A stretch of 64,000 nucleotides of DNA, from NCBI RefSeq assembly GCF_036898095.1, contig NC_090768.1:44431984-44495983 (forward strand), read 5' to 3'. A program made the position numbers and the translations under genes. The DNA is from Palaemon carinicauda (Eukaryota; Arthropoda; Malacostraca; Decapoda; Palaemonidae). Positions 1-13,600 of this stretch are shown one piece after another. Every line of letters starts with the position of its first letter. The first letter of the stretch is position 1. The notes beneath the pieces are model-generated. The model saw nothing but the letters and a program-made list of their open reading frames with translations, was not told the DNA's origin and searched no databases.

Positions 1-2025
1 ACCTTTGACATTTTTAGTCTAGGTGTCATTGACATTTTGTGGCTAATGGCAAAAGGCGAAGCTGTCTACGCCACACAACCTTTGACATTTTTAGTCTAGG
101 TGTCATTGACATTTTGTGGCTAATGGCAAAAGGCGAAGCTGTGCACGCCACACAACCTTTGACATTTTTAGTCTAGGTGTCATTGACATTTTGTGGCTAA
201 TGGCAAAAGGCGAAGCTGTCTACGCCACACAACCTTTGACATTTTTAGTCTAGGTGTCATTGACATTTTGTGGCTAATGGCAAAAGGCGAAGCTGTCTAC
301 GCCACACAACCTTTGACATTTTTAGTCTAGGTGTCATTGACATTTTGTGGCTAATGGCAAAAGGCGAAGCTGTCTACGCCACACAACCTTTGACATTTTT
401 AGTCTAGACGTCATTGACATTTTGTGGCTAATGGCAAAAGGCGAAGCTGTCTACGCCACACAACCTTTGACATTTTTAGTCTAGACGTCATTGACATTTT
501 GTGGCTAATGGCAAAAGGCGAAGCTGTCTACGCCACACAACCTTTGACATTTTTAGTCTAGACGTCATTGACATTTTGTGGCTAATGGCAAAAGGCGAAG
601 CTGTCTACGCCACACAACCTTTGACATTTTTAGTCTAGACGTCATTGACATTTTGTGGCTAATGGCAAAAGGCGAAGCTGTCTACGCCACACAACCTTTG
701 ACATTTTTAGTCTAGACGTCATTGACATTTTGTGGCTAACGGCAAAAGGCGAAGCTGTCCACGCCACACAACCTTTGACATTTTTAGTCTAGGTGTCATT
801 GACATTTTGTGGCTAACGGCAAAAGGCGAAGCTGTCCACGCCACACAACCTTTGACATTTTTAGTCTAGGTGTCATTGACATTTTGTGGTTAACGGCAAA
901 AGGCGAAGCTGTCCACGCCACACAACCTTTGACATTTTTAGTCTAGGTGTCATTGACATTTTGTGGTTAACGGCAAAAGGCGAAGCTGTCCACGCCACAC
1001 AACCTTTGACATTTTTAGTCTAGGTGTCATTGACATTTTGTGGTTAACGGCAAAAGGCGAAGCTGTCCACGCCACACAACCTTTGACATTTTTAGTCTAG
1101 GTGTCATTGACATTTTGTGGCTAACGGCAAAAGGCGAAGCTGTCCACGCCACACAACCTTTGACATTTTTAGTCTAGGTGTCATTGACATTTTGTGGCTA
1201 ACGGCAAAAGGCGAAGCTGTCCACGCCACACAACCTTTGACATTTTTAGTCTAGGTGTCATTGACATTTTGTGGCTAACGGCAAAAGGCGAAGCTGTCCA
1301 CGCCACACAACCTTTGACATTTTTAGTCTAGGTGTCATTGACATTTTGTGGCTAACGGCAAAAGGCGAAGCTGTCCACGCCACACAACCTTTGACATTTT
1401 TAGTCTAGGTGTCATTGACATTTTGTGGCTAACGGCAAAAGGCGAAGCTGTCCACGCCACACAACCTTTGACATTTTTAGTCTAGGTGTCATTGACATTT
1501 TGTGGCTAACGGCAAAAGGCGAAGCTGTCCACGCCACACAACCTTTGACATTTTTAGTCTAGGTGTCATTGACATTTTGTGGCTAACGGCAAAAGGCGAA
1601 GCTGTCCACGCCACACAACCTTTGACATTTTTAGTCTAGGTGTCATTGACATTTTGTGGCTAACGGCAAAAGGCGAAGCTGTCCACGCCACACAACCTTT
1701 GACATTTTTAGTCTAGGTGTCATTGACATTTTGTGGCTAATGGCAAAAGGCGAAGCTGTCCACGCCACACAACCTTTGACATTTTTAGTCTAGGTGTCAT
1801 TGACATTTTGTGGCTAATGGCAAAAGGCGAAGCTGTCTACGCCACACAACCTTTGACATTTTTAGTCTAGGTGTCATTGACATTTTGTGGCTAATGGCAA
1901 AAGGCGAAGCTGTCCATGCCACACAACCTTTGACATTTTTAGTCTAGGTGTCATTGACATTTTGTGGCTAATGGCAAAAGGCGAAGCTGTCCACGCCACA
2001 CAACCTTTGACATTTTTAGTCTAGG
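1..2025. repeat. 77-bp tandem satellite array, 26 full copies plus a partial
   Basis: The unit begins ACCTTTGACATTTTTAGTCT and recurs every 77 bp from base 1; a partial 27th unit breaks off near 2025. The array continues past the left edge, so its full size is unknown. Copies are nearly identical and differ at a few diagnostic sites: GGTGTC or GACGTC, CTAATGG, CTAACGG or TTAACGG, and CTACGCC or CCACGCC. Variants are clustered: copies 6-10 share GACGTC and copies 12-14 share TTAACGG. This suggests spread by local amplification. No reading frame of interest was seen. Confidence 0.97.
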
Positions 2026-2447
2026 CATCAAAATTATAGTATTCCCTATCCTCTTAACACCACTAGTCAGTGGGGAGGATGTTGGGCATGTATATAAACT
2101 TTCGACAAGTACTGAAATAAATTCTATCAATAAAATCCTGTTTATTTTGGATTACTGATGATCACTTTCTGATGGGGGTGATTTAGCAGTGGGATAGAGA
2201 GATACAGTAGGTTATTGAAACTTTTGAAATACAAAATAATCAAAATTCTAGACTCATTGGTCCAGATTATTGGTAACAAACCATCACATAATACTTTTTG
2301 AAATAAGGGATTCCAATTTGCTTCTCTATAAGGTATCTTATTTTCTAAATACCTATCTACATGACCCCAGTACCGGGTAACTAAAAACTATAACGTACGT
2401 AAATTAGAAAACCATAAATTAACAAAACTAAAAAATATCAAACCACA

Positions 2448-2809
2448 TTACAAGCAGTCACTATAAGACTTAGAACTCAGGCCAATTTGATAAGAAAATA
2501 AGAATTCTTCAAGATAATGTTTAGCAAGAACCATCTTGGTACAATACCGAGCTGCCACTGAAACCCTTTCCAAAGACATACTGTATACGAAATCTAATAA
2601 TGTAGCTGCACTTCTAATATTACGAACCCTAACATTCAAGGCTTTCATTAGACTTAAGATCAAATTCTTTGCGAACTTCCATGACCAAACTTTTAACAAG
2701 AAATAACATCGCATTTTTGGACAGAGGTTTTAAAGGCAACTCATTAATGTCATTTGTTTTTTTGTTTATCTTATACCTTATAACTATACATATAGAATAT
2801 TAATTATTA

Positions 2810-2853
<44 letters not shown>

Positions 2854-3011
2854 TTTATTACTATTATTAGGTAAGCTACAACCTTAGTTCAAAAACCATC
2901 ATACTATAAGCACAAGGGCTCTAACAGGGAAAAATAGCCCAGTAAGGAAAGGAAACGAGTTAATAAAACTATAAGAGAAGTAATAACAACCACAAGTCAG
3001 GTTGGAGATTT

Positions 3012-3058
<47 letters not shown>

Positions 3059-3447
3059 TAGAAAAGCTTTTGAAGATCATCACTGTCAAAACTAAATTGC
3101 TTAAGCGTTGTTTTACAGTTTGGTACTGGCGTGTAATTGTCATCACATTCCCAGCTATAATCAAGTAGCCTAGTCTTTACGGATGTCCCCTCAACTAATA
3201 GCAAGTTTCCCATTGCCCTTGGAAGTTTTAATTTGATAGGCAACCCCAGAAACACTTTTCCATAGAGAGAAACACTGAGCCCTTTGCATTCCTCAAAACA
3301 GTTACTCAAATCACAATATTGTCCCCAACTCATGACACAAGAAGAATGCAGATCATGACCAACCAGAAACGATGCCTTTGAACAATTTATGCAGTGGCTG
3401 CTACCAAATGAAGAGTTACAAATCTTTAAATGTACTTGAAAACACAA
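2448..3447 (-). pseudogene. Degenerate gag-like ORF remnants of a retroelement, interrupted
   Basis: Two minus-strand open segments (3447-3058 and about 2760-2448) read like protein but have no start, no splice signals and at least one frameshift. The first has Cys/His spacing HCINC, GHDLH, SSC and FEEC, similar in style to the zinc-knuckle gag of the DIRS-like element at 43543-44424. The second contains LPLKPLSKNAMLFLVKSL in one frame and VRVRNIRSAATLLDFVYSMS in another. A LINE 3' tail with ATT repeats and poly-A (2795-3056) lies between them, so a continuous gag-like gene was probably broken by that insertion. The family assignment is inference; these could be other transposon debris. Confidence 0.35.
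2795..3056 (-). repeat. LINE/SINE 3' tail with (ATT)n and 43-bp poly-A
   Basis: An (ATT)n run at 2810-2868 leads into the shared tail sequence of this window's (TAA)n-tailed retroposons: AAGCTACAACC, then a 'aagggctctaacaggg' block and 'tagcccagtaaggaaagg'. It ends in an uninterrupted poly-A from about 3014 to 3056. Read on the minus strand this is a retroposon 3' end finishing in TAA repeats. Confidence 0.7.
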
Positions 3448-3449
3448 CA

Positions 3450-4438
3450 GTCTAGACTAAGTGTGGGGCTGTGTCAGACCAATGCAACAGAGACTGAAAA
3501 AGAAAGGCTCTGTGGTGTCTCCAGCTTTGCATCTTGCCATTAACCACTGGATTGTCTCATTGTTTTAGTAGAGGTATAAGTCTATTGAAAGAAAAGGGAT
3601 TTTGACGAAGGAAAAATCTATTTCTGGGCTCAACCTGTGTCGCTCCGTGAAATGCTCCTTAAAACACCATTTCAAAGGTATAAATACTGCTAAATATACC
3701 AGAGAAAAAAGTTGCATGGAATGCTAGGAATATATCCAGCTTGCTCACCCATAAAGGGTGTCGGTATCAAAACTGGGGCGAGTGATACCACTACCAGAGA
3801 TCCCTTTCCAATTAGACTTCTCCCTCCTCAAAATCCCCCGTTACTATGAGGTCTCATTCACTACAGCTTTTTTAATCTTAGGGGTAAATGTTGAGACAAA
3901 CAAACTTCCAGAGAAGAGGCAATATGAACATCAGGATAAATAGAAATATTGTGAATTTCATAAGAGGTTGTTTGCTGATAGGTGCAATGCAATCTTCAAC
4001 ATTACCAAGATTATTTCTAATACAGGAATGATTTTCAGCTGAATTATAATTATCACTACTATTTATATCAACGTCACCATTCTAACGACAACAAATACTG
4101 ACAGAAAGGTATTCATTCCTATCAGCGATTTACCACAAGAGAGAGATTATGAACTATTGGACTCCTGAAAACAAAACTCACAGATTCACTTGATGCAGAG
4201 GATATATTTATTTTTTCATTATTAAGCTAACTTATGAATTCAACAAAAACGAGACTTCCAAGTCTTAGAAAAACTGACCAAGTAATTCTATATTTCCTTT
4301 ATCTTAAAAATCCTCTGTGATAACCTTATCAAAATATGCTTGTTAACTATTGATCAGCAAAAAAATTAAACGATTTCCGTAAAAATACAATTGGAAATAC
4401 TAATAAATACCATAGGTACACATGTAAAGTATACTAAC
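3450..4438. other. Noncoding, possible downstream intron of the PTP gene
   Basis: This stretch follows the splice donor of the last recognised phosphatase exon. I looked on the minus strand for the PTP signature (His-Cys-x5-Arg) and for the sequence expected after the WPD loop and saw neither here nor down to 2030. No repeat family seen elsewhere in the window is recognisable in it. Confidence 0.4.
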
Positions 4439-4629
4439 CTTGGAGGCCAACCAAGGAACTGCATATGAATGATAACGCGTGTAAGTTTGGAGGTTCTATG
4501 CGTGATGTGTAGAACCCGTCGGCAAGAAAGAGGACTGCCACCTTCGCAACTGCTATGTAACGTTACAGATATCTGACCATATTCACAACTTGATCCAACA
4601 TCACTTGGCCAGTAAATTTGCCCTTTAAC
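4439..4629 (-). CDS. PTPN23: PTPN23 exon 16 of those found: PTP domain with WPD-loop position
   Basis: 191 bp, 63 codons plus 2 nt (residues 1616-1678). Acceptor ACTTCGCAG, donor AG|GTTAGTAT. It covers the PTP beta strands ending IIHMQFLGWPP, where active phosphatases have Trp-Pro-Asp. The third residue here is Pro, followed by a split codon AG+N (Arg or Ser). Human HD-PTP has Trp-Pro-Glu at this place. The next exon, which should carry the signature loop, was not found in the window. Confidence 0.9.
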
Positions 4630-7600
4630 CTGCGAAGTCAAGAATGAAATACAGTGAACTTGAATCCATACTACTACTACGACTACTACAAGCTAGGCTA
4701 TAACCGTAGTTGGAAAAGCAAGATAGTATAAGCCCAAGGGCTCCAACAAAAAAAATAGCCCAGTGAGGAAAGGAAACAAGGAAATAAACTATAAGAAGAG
4801 TAAACAATCAAAATAAAATATTTCAAGAAGTGTCCAATGCCATGATAAAAAATATGAATACTTATTTGTTTATACAACTATATGTCCAAATAAACCTTTC
4901 CTATTTACAATACAGAATGGATAAATTACATACCTCAGCTTCTGAGTTCAGGCAAACAATAATCTCCACTTGTTGCTCCCATACCATGGTCCAGAAGTCA
5001 GTGAATGTTACAGGCATTGGAGCTTGTGTTAATATCAAAGGAAAACTTTGCTCCGTCGACTCGATCTGCAAATATTTTGAGTACAGTATATCAAGTAAAG
5101 ATGCAGGGTATCAAAATGAATACAATTTTCTAGGACAAACACAGATTATCGTTCATACTTCCATCTTCTTTGATATCTCATAGGAATAAAATACAGGAGA
5201 GGGGGTTCCCAGTCCCCTCATCCCGTCCCTTCTTACATGTCGTAAGAGGCGACTAAAAGGGATGGGATACGTTGACGCTATTCTAGTTGTTGTTATGCCC
5301 CTGTGGCTACAGGAGGCATTGTTATGCCCCTGTGGCTACAGGAGGCATTGGTATGCCCCTGTGGCTACAGGAGGCATTGGTATGCCCCTGTGGCTACAGG
5401 AGGCATTGGTATGCCCCTGTGGCTACAGGAGGCATTGGTATGCCCCTGTGGCTACAGGAGGCATTGTTAAGCCCCTGTGGCTACAGGAGGCATTGTTATG
5501 CCCCTGTGGCTACAGGAGGCATTGTTATGCCCCTGTGGCTACAGGAGGCATTGTTATGCCCCTGTGGCTACAGGAGGCATTGTTATGCCCCTGTGGCTAC
5601 AGGAGGCATTGTTATGCCCCTGTGGCTACAGGAGGCATTGTTATGCCCCTGTGGCTACAGGAGGCATTGTTATGCCCCTGTGGCTACAGGAGGCATTGTT
5701 ATGCCCCTGTGGCCACAGTGGGCATATCAACTGTTACAGTTTACAGCAGATTCTGATTAACTGACCTGTACATGCGATGCATTGATGTAATCATCCCGAG
5801 CTGAAGGGAGTTTCACACGAGTGTGATCATAGGGCAGGATGTCAGCAAATCGGTTCTTCAATGGATAACACCTAGCCACAGATACTTTAAGTTCCCCACA
5901 CTCCTTTTCCTGAAACAAAAAAAAAAAAATCTTAAAACATCTAATAATGGTTGAAAATCAATATACTGTACCTACAATCAATTTTTTTTAATGAGGCGCA
6001 TTTGCACCGACTCGCAGGGGTACCCTTTTAGCTCCGAAAAGTTTCCTGCTATCTGAATGGTTAGAATAATCTTTTCCAAACAATCAGCGCGCAGGAAACT
6101 ATCTAATTCTCATAAAAAGTTTCAATATGAATTAGTCACTTAAATATATCACTCATATTATGCTCTAACCATGTTCTGCTATTATCCAGTGCATCTTCTT
6201 ATTTATGAAAGGAAGGCACTTTCACTACCATAGCACTACCTGGACACTCTGACATCCATCTAACTACCTCTTTTTCTATTGTATGGACTTAATGCGCAAC
6301 TGACTTCTCCAACAGGAGTAATCGGCTGTAGAAGACTGGGTATCCATTTTGAATGTCTTCGACCATATCTTTTCCAACATCTCTTTCACATTTGCAACAA
6401 TGCAAGGGCAGGGATATTAGAGAATAGTTATGACTGTTATCAGTCGGCAAGACAGGAAAGCCAGTGATCCAAGAAAGGTAGCTAGCACCCGTCCCAACGA
6501 ACACTCGTCACACAAGGCTTGGCCCAGCTCTCTGTCAAGTTGCCCAGTGGCATACCAGGCATCACCCTAATCACAGCAGAAGTAGAGAGGAGACTGCCTC
6601 CATTACTGAATTGGTCAGGATGCTACAAGCCCAAGGGCTCCAACAGAGAAGCATAGCCCAGTAAGGAAAGGAAACAAGGAAATAAACTACGAGAAGTAAT
6701 GTAAAATTAAAATAAAACATACACTGGTGCACATAACTTCATTACATCAAAGCGCAATATGGGGAGGGGGGACACTTGCTGGACTAGCAGGAATTGAGAG
6801 TTCTCAGATTCACAGATTGGATTGTCAACTCTATCCAGTATCAACTAGCAAAATTTGACCATGGCAACTTCAGAGGTTTCGACCATTGAGGGGCACCCAT
6901 GAGCTGCTAAATGACAGACGAACAACACATACCTGAAGTTCCCACCATGGTGGCCATACCAAATTCGTTGCACTCGTAAATGAGTGCAAGAAACTCCAAA
7001 ATGGAACACTGCAACTCTGAGTTCTCTGTTTCCTTTGGTACAGAGCCAAGGTTCAGAACTTTAGGGGCATTAAAATCCTCAGCATCCTCATCCATCAGAT
7101 GTGATTAGGCTCAGCAGTTAACTCAGGAAATCTACGGCCCCCTATAAACATAAGCATTCAGTACCAAGAAAAGAACCAGTAATGCAATTGGGGGCCAATG
7201 AATAACAAGGCTGGTAACCATCAGAGATAAAAAAATCTCTAGCACCGACCAAACTAGAGACAGAAGCGGTACATAGTACCCTTCACTCCGTTGATCATGG
7301 TAGAAAGCGAGCTGCAGGGCATAGGACTATGTCACCTTAGCCACCAACTCATAACATAAGCTACACGCATGCATGCAAGGACATCCTCAAGAGGAACCAT
7401 TTTCTTTCATTCAGGATCCCAAAATATCCAAATCAGAAAAGGAAACAGCACTTCCCTCTCCAAGTAGAAAATGTAAAGGAGAGGATCCAAGCCCCTCCAA
7501 CAGCAAGATCCCACAGCCCCGCACATCTCAGGGTAGCCTGGCTACCTGCATAGCAAGCCAGCCAACTGTGCCTCAGTTGAGCATGGTCCAAGACATTGCC

Positions 7601-10600
7601 CCAGTGCCGTAGATCACTCGACGTTGGCAGTCTCCAGATAGACCTTACATCATGTGCTGGTGTGTAGCCACCATCTCACACTCCACCAACCTTGAAAAAA
7701 CTCCTCAATGTAGATCAAAGATTGCCCTGCTTCTGAAGTTTACTCTCTGAGACCAAGCCAAGGACATTCCCAGAAGCTTCGTTGAACAGCAAACTTAATG
7801 AGAACCACAATGTATTAAAAACTCTCTCTGGCACTGTCATAGGAATTGCCAAGAATGACACAGGAAAAAACTTAGCCTACTTGCTCCTCATAGAATACAC
7901 CCGCCTTCAACGGAAAGTCACAATCTACACTCAGTAAATGGGGATAATTGTAAGCAATCATACCGCTGAGGCGCTGAGTGAGTGGATGTATCTCCCGTTT
8001 AACCATAAACTGATGCAGTGAGTAGCTTAAACTTACATTCCTGCTTCATTTTATCATCAACACAAAGCCAACATTACACATTCAAACTAAACATGAGATA
8101 AAGATTCAACCACTCTATTTAATGCAACAGTACAAATGTACTTGTGGCAGCCACTAACTGTTGTTAATTACAGCACACCATTCACAATATCAATAGCTAT
8201 TCCAGATCCCCCACAGACAATTCCTATTTTAAAGAACAAAAGGTTTGTATACACACAGGAACTACCAAGGTTTCTTACCTACAGAAAAAATGAATCAACA
8301 CCACAACATACTGGTGAGAACATATTTAGTTAAGACAAGATGTTTGCATTTCTTCTCTCCACACTAAACTAAGAAAGGGTAATCAATTCAATCACTTTTT
8401 TTATATTTTCTACCTTGTGAGAAGGGTAGATCCATAAATCATGTGATTATCCTCCAGTAACCTACTGTATACTTTATCCTAAGTTATTCCGTCTGCTACC
8501 TGTAAACTTGACGAAGAAATAAGCGAGATATCAAAACTTGAATGTATTATTATTTCTTGCTAAGCTACAACCCTAGTTGGATAAGCAGAATGCTATAAGT
8601 CCAGGGGCCCCAACAGGGAAAATAGCCCAGTGAGGAAAGGAAAAAGGGAAAAATTAAATATTTTAAGAACAGTAATAACATTAAAATAAATATTTTCTAC
8701 ATAAACTATAAAAACTTAAAATACGAGGAACAGAATTAAGATAGAATAGTGTGCCCGAGGGTACCTACAAGCAAGAGAACTCTAACCCCAGACAGTGGAA
8801 GACCATGGTACAGAGGCTATGGCACTACCCAAGACTAGAGAACAATGGTTTGATTTTGGAGTGTCCTTCTCCTAGAAGAGCAGCTTACCATAGCTAAAGT
8901 GTCTCTTCTACCCTTACCAAGAGGAAAGTAGCCACTGACAATTACAGTGCCGTAGTTAACCCCTTGAGTCAAGAAGAATTATTTGGTAATCTCAGTGTTG
9001 TCAGGCATATGAGGATAGAGGAGAATCTGTAAAGAATAGGCCAGACTATTCGGTGTATGTACAAGCAAAGGTATAGTGAACCGTAACCAGAGAGAAGGAT
9101 CCAATGTAGTACTGTCTGGCCAGTCAAAGGACCCCATAACACTCTGCTTTCTACAACTGACAGTTAATAAACACATTGCCATAAAGTTAAAGTACTTGAG
9201 AAACCAACAAAATACACTAACCAACATATCCGAGAGTTCCTTCCATTTCAGGTCGAGATTCGTTGGTCCATTCAAAGATTTTCTTTCCAAGCCTTCTACG
9301 AGTTTGCTCAGTCGTTCGGTTTCGCCAGCAAGTCTCTGAAGCATTTCATCATCCGAAAGGGGGTCCACTACAGTCTGCTTTCGCTTTGGTGGAAAAGAGA
9401 AAAGTTAATTAATCACGATTGTATATTACTTCAAGCTTTTATTATTATTATCATCATTATTATTACAAGGTAAGCAACACCCCTAGTTGGAAAAGCAGTA
9501 TGCTATAAGCCCCAGGGCTCTAACACCGAAAAACAGCTCTGCGAGGAAAGAAAATAAGGTAATAAACGATATAAAAAGTAATGAACAATTGAAAGATTTT
9601 AAAAACAGATATTTCACATAACTATAAAAACACCTATGTCAGCTGGTTCAACATAAAAACATTTGCTGCAAGTTTGAACTTTTGAAGTTCTAACGATTCA
9701 ATTAAAATAGAATTATGGTCTACCCCTATGACTGTACAGTCATCTAAATAAAATCAATAATTCCAATATTATATCTTTATGAAGTAAGAATGAAATAAAT
9801 ACTATTGCACTTGAACCAAAAAAAATCATCCACATATTCTCTAAAATATCAATTGATGATGATTTCCCTTATGTTGTTTATAAATATATATGTTTTGAGG
9901 TCTTTTAAACACTAGTCTAGGATTTACCAGGATAATAAAAATTCTACATTAACCTAGAGTTTGACCTCACAATCATTATCATTATCCCAAGTCTTTAGAA
10001 ATCAATTTAAGAAAAATGAAGACAATCTAAAGTTTATTAGTTACCCAAGATATAATATACCCTAGTATTCAAATCAAATTTGGACATCAGGCCATCTAAA
10101 AATGATGTAATTTCTATTTCAAATTAATGATTTTAATATTTAAGCCTAATTGCAAACAGCAAACAAATTATAAATAAAAAAAAACAATGAGCTAAGCCAT
10201 AAATGAAACTTTGATATTGATATCAAAGAGCTCTATTTTCCAACAAACATTTAAACCTAAAATCACTACTCTCACACCCTCATGTAATGACAGGGACATT
10301 CATCACTACTGAATAAGAAATAAAAAATCCCTTGATAAACTTTGTCTACAAGAAACAATACGATAACCCTGCTACAACTTAATACACTAACTAGAGGGGC
10401 ATTCGGTAGAGCGCAGACCTTCGCGCGGCAGCTTACTTCTCGACTTTTAGTTCAACCTTGATCTTGACCTTTGATCTTAACATGTATTAATTGCCATGGA
10501 TTTTCAAACACTCAAATATGGACCAACTTTGAAGTCTCTGTGACAACTATGTCCAAACTTATGGCTGATTACGTGATTTTGCTTGACCGTGACCTTAACC

Positions 10601-13600
10601 TTTGACCTTGACCTTCCAAAATTAGGTCATTTCCAGATTTTTATACTACAGTTAATCCTTGCGAGTTTCATTACTCTACTATCAAAATTAGGGCCAGGAA
10701 GCTGTTCAAAAACATTAACACACAAATTACAAGCAAAAACAAGGGGTAAAACATAACCACCTTGTAACTTCGTTGGCGGAGGTAATAAAAAAATTAATAT
10801 TAGGTGCTAAGAACCATTTCAGAATGGTTTTAGCAGTATTGGACCTAAAGAAGTTTTCCATTCTGGTGTGCATACATATCCAACATTTAGTACAAAATTG
10901 AAAACACAAAAATCATCTGGTTTTTTGCACAATGGTATTCAAAACAGAGGACAGCCAATTACAAATGTTGCAGAGCATCTATGAGACAGAGTGAATGCAT
11001 AATTGGAAGGAAACCATATACAGATAGTCATGTATCATATGAAATAGATATAAGATTATTACAGATGTCGTTTTTCTTACTGTAATAAACAATGTAATAC
11101 TGTCTTATTACAGTATTTATTTATCTTACCTTCGTTATTTTCAGGTGGATTTGTGTGTGTATCTCCAAATGTTTAAAAGTCGAATGTTTAAGTTAGGGAC
11201 TTTTTCTACTCTACAATCAGAGAGGTATAAGGCTCAAAGAATTTCTACTTAAGTAACTTGTCTACGTGAAGATCATGTTTATTTAGATTTATTCAGGAAT
11301 TTTCAAGATAGATTGCTTTCCTCAACATTTACTAGTTCTACTAAGACTCAACTCGACAGCTGAGGTGTGTAGTTGGGATCAAAATTTTCCCTATGTCCCT
11401 AGACATAAGTTTATAATCAAAGCACTTTCACCCTGTTACACTTGCATAATTACTGTAGAGTACTAGTATAAAAAACATGAGAGAATTCACTAGGGGACTT
11501 TTCGTTGGTATCCTTTATCTGTCCAAATACTGTAATTATCTGACAAGCTCTATACAGTATGTGGACTTCAATAAAGCAATAAACAATGCCTTATGTTTGT
11601 GGCCATTTCATTTCTGACAATTTCAGACAATTTTATGGGATAAAAAATCTATATAAATTTCCTAATGATTAAGAACAGGGTCTCGTTTTGTATGTCAGAC
11701 TTGATTTCCAATGTTCTTGAATATATTTTCTAACTGTCATTTTTTTTCTGCATATATATAAACAGTACTCACACATATTTATCAAAATTAGTTATCAGAT
11801 CAGAGAGCCAGGGGAATGGTAGTTCATGACGTTTTCCCCTTATGATACATCATCATCATCTCCAACGCCTATTGGTGCAAAGGGCCTCGGTTATATTTCG
11901 CCAGTCGTCTCTATCTTGGACTTTTAATTCAATACTTCTCCATTTATCATCTCCTACTTTATGCTTTAATTGCTGAGCCATGTAGGCCTGGGTCTTCCAA
12001 CTCATCTAGTGCCTTGTGGAGCCCAGCTGAATGTTTGGTGAACTAATCCCTCTTTGGGATTGCAACGATACACTTGGAGATATTTCAAAGGGACTTCTAC
12101 AGGCTCTCAAACAAGTAATATGAATAGATTCTCAATTTTAGTTGCTAGTACCAGTAATTTTTTAGAGCCTCGACAGCCAAGTCAGTTAGGGTAGCAAGCT
12201 CAGACTTCGTAGAAGTCCATAGCATGGGTTCAAATTCGCAGCCGACCAGTCAAAGAAGGGGACACTTTGCTATCTGTATAGACACCTCAGGATTATGTTT
12301 GTAATGGACTGATAGGTTTTCTTGAAGCAAATGGGTGTTACAGACTAATACACACAAACAAAGGCACTCCAACACCTTCTAAAAAACATAATAGACACCT
12401 CGCACATCTCGATCTGTCGACCTAACCGCACCAGGAATCCTCACTGCAGGGAGGAAGAATGCTGGTGATTGGTACAACACATGAACATACACTACCGGAT
12501 TCTTAGCGATGTTAGGCAGGGCAGACAATCGTGACTACTGTCTACCCCCAACGTCAAAGCAAATTCCTTTAAAAAGAAGGCAACCATGCTTACCCCATAC
12601 AAATGGGAAAAAGCATGTCAATAGCAGACCAGTAAGTTTAACATGGGACACAGTGAGTGGTAATAACATGGTTTTGAGGTGTCCATTACTTTTTGGTTTT
12701 CAGTTCTTTGGTCTTTTTTTACTTGGAGAGACTTTTGCATCTCTTTACACAAGCTCTTTTGGCAAGACTTACTAGTCAAAAACTGTGACTCAAACCACTC
12801 GTTACAATGGTTTAATAAAATGGTTTTGTTTGCATGTGGTTTCTTTAAAAATAAAATCCTTTGATTTCTCAGCTAAATAACACCCAAAGGATTCCTTAGG
12901 TTTGTCGCGGGTTTAATAAAATAACCGGTATTTCTATAATAACCTGAGGTTCATATTATGGCTCCCTGATGACAAGTGATTTAAGAGGTTGATTTGCTTA
13001 TATTGTGATTTTATATACTGAAATCACTTACCAAAGCTGCCATTCACCACCATATATTATGGCAATTAACCCTTTTACCCCCAAATGGACGTACTGGTAC
13101 GTTTCACAAAACTCATCCCTTTACCCCCTTGGACGTACTGATACGTCCTTGCAAAAAACTGTTATCTACATTTTTTTGCATATTTTTGATAACTTTGAGA
13201 AACTTCAGGCATTTTCCAAAATAATGAGACCAACCTGACCTCTCTATGATAAAAATTAAGGCTGTTAGAGCAATATCAAAAAAATATATGGTAAAATGTG
13301 CTTGGGAAAAAAAAAAAAACCGCCTAGGGGTTAAGGGTTGGAAAGTTCCAAACAGCGTTGGGGGTAAAAGGGTTAAGGCTACTGAAGTGAGGAAAAACAG
13401 GAAATTTTTAATTTCTAGGGTAGAAGTCGACAATTAGATAGCTTTGTGTAAGATATATGAACTTTAGGAGATAAAAAGCAGTCCATTTCAAAAGAATCTG
13501 ACCCCAGACAAAAATTGAAAAGCTAAAGCTTATTTTGATACTTCTACAGAGTCTGACCTTAAAACTAAATACTGTAGGAAGATAATTTCTCATTTTGACC

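Larger units (their letters stand above)
5910..9221 (-). other. 3.3-kb intron, mostly unrecognised
   Basis: Contains two LINE/SINE tails (6618-6722 and 8545-8972). The rest shows no identifiable gene. Several open segments (6289-6504, 6907-7095 minus; 7373-7612 plus) have protein-like composition but no splice signals or recognised domain. They are most likely old transposon debris. Confidence 0.5.

Noticed and set aside
1..2025. CRISPR-like regular repeat array
   Set aside because: The 77-bp units are contiguous with no unique spacers, and the genome is eukaryotic; it is a satellite.
5262..5764. Three overlapping long repetitive plus-strand ORFs
   Set aside because: They are the same 29-bp minisatellite read in three frames; they have no codon bias and sit in an intron.
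6907..7612. Short open segments on both strands that look mildly protein-like
   Set aside because: No domain recognised, no splice sites, and the PTPN23 reading phase already joins across this intron.
12229..12240. tRNA gene suggested by a GGTTCAAATTC B box (also near 17025 and 50215)
   Set aside because: No acceptor stem or cloverleaf around the box, and the same body is repeated at several sites; these are SINE heads.
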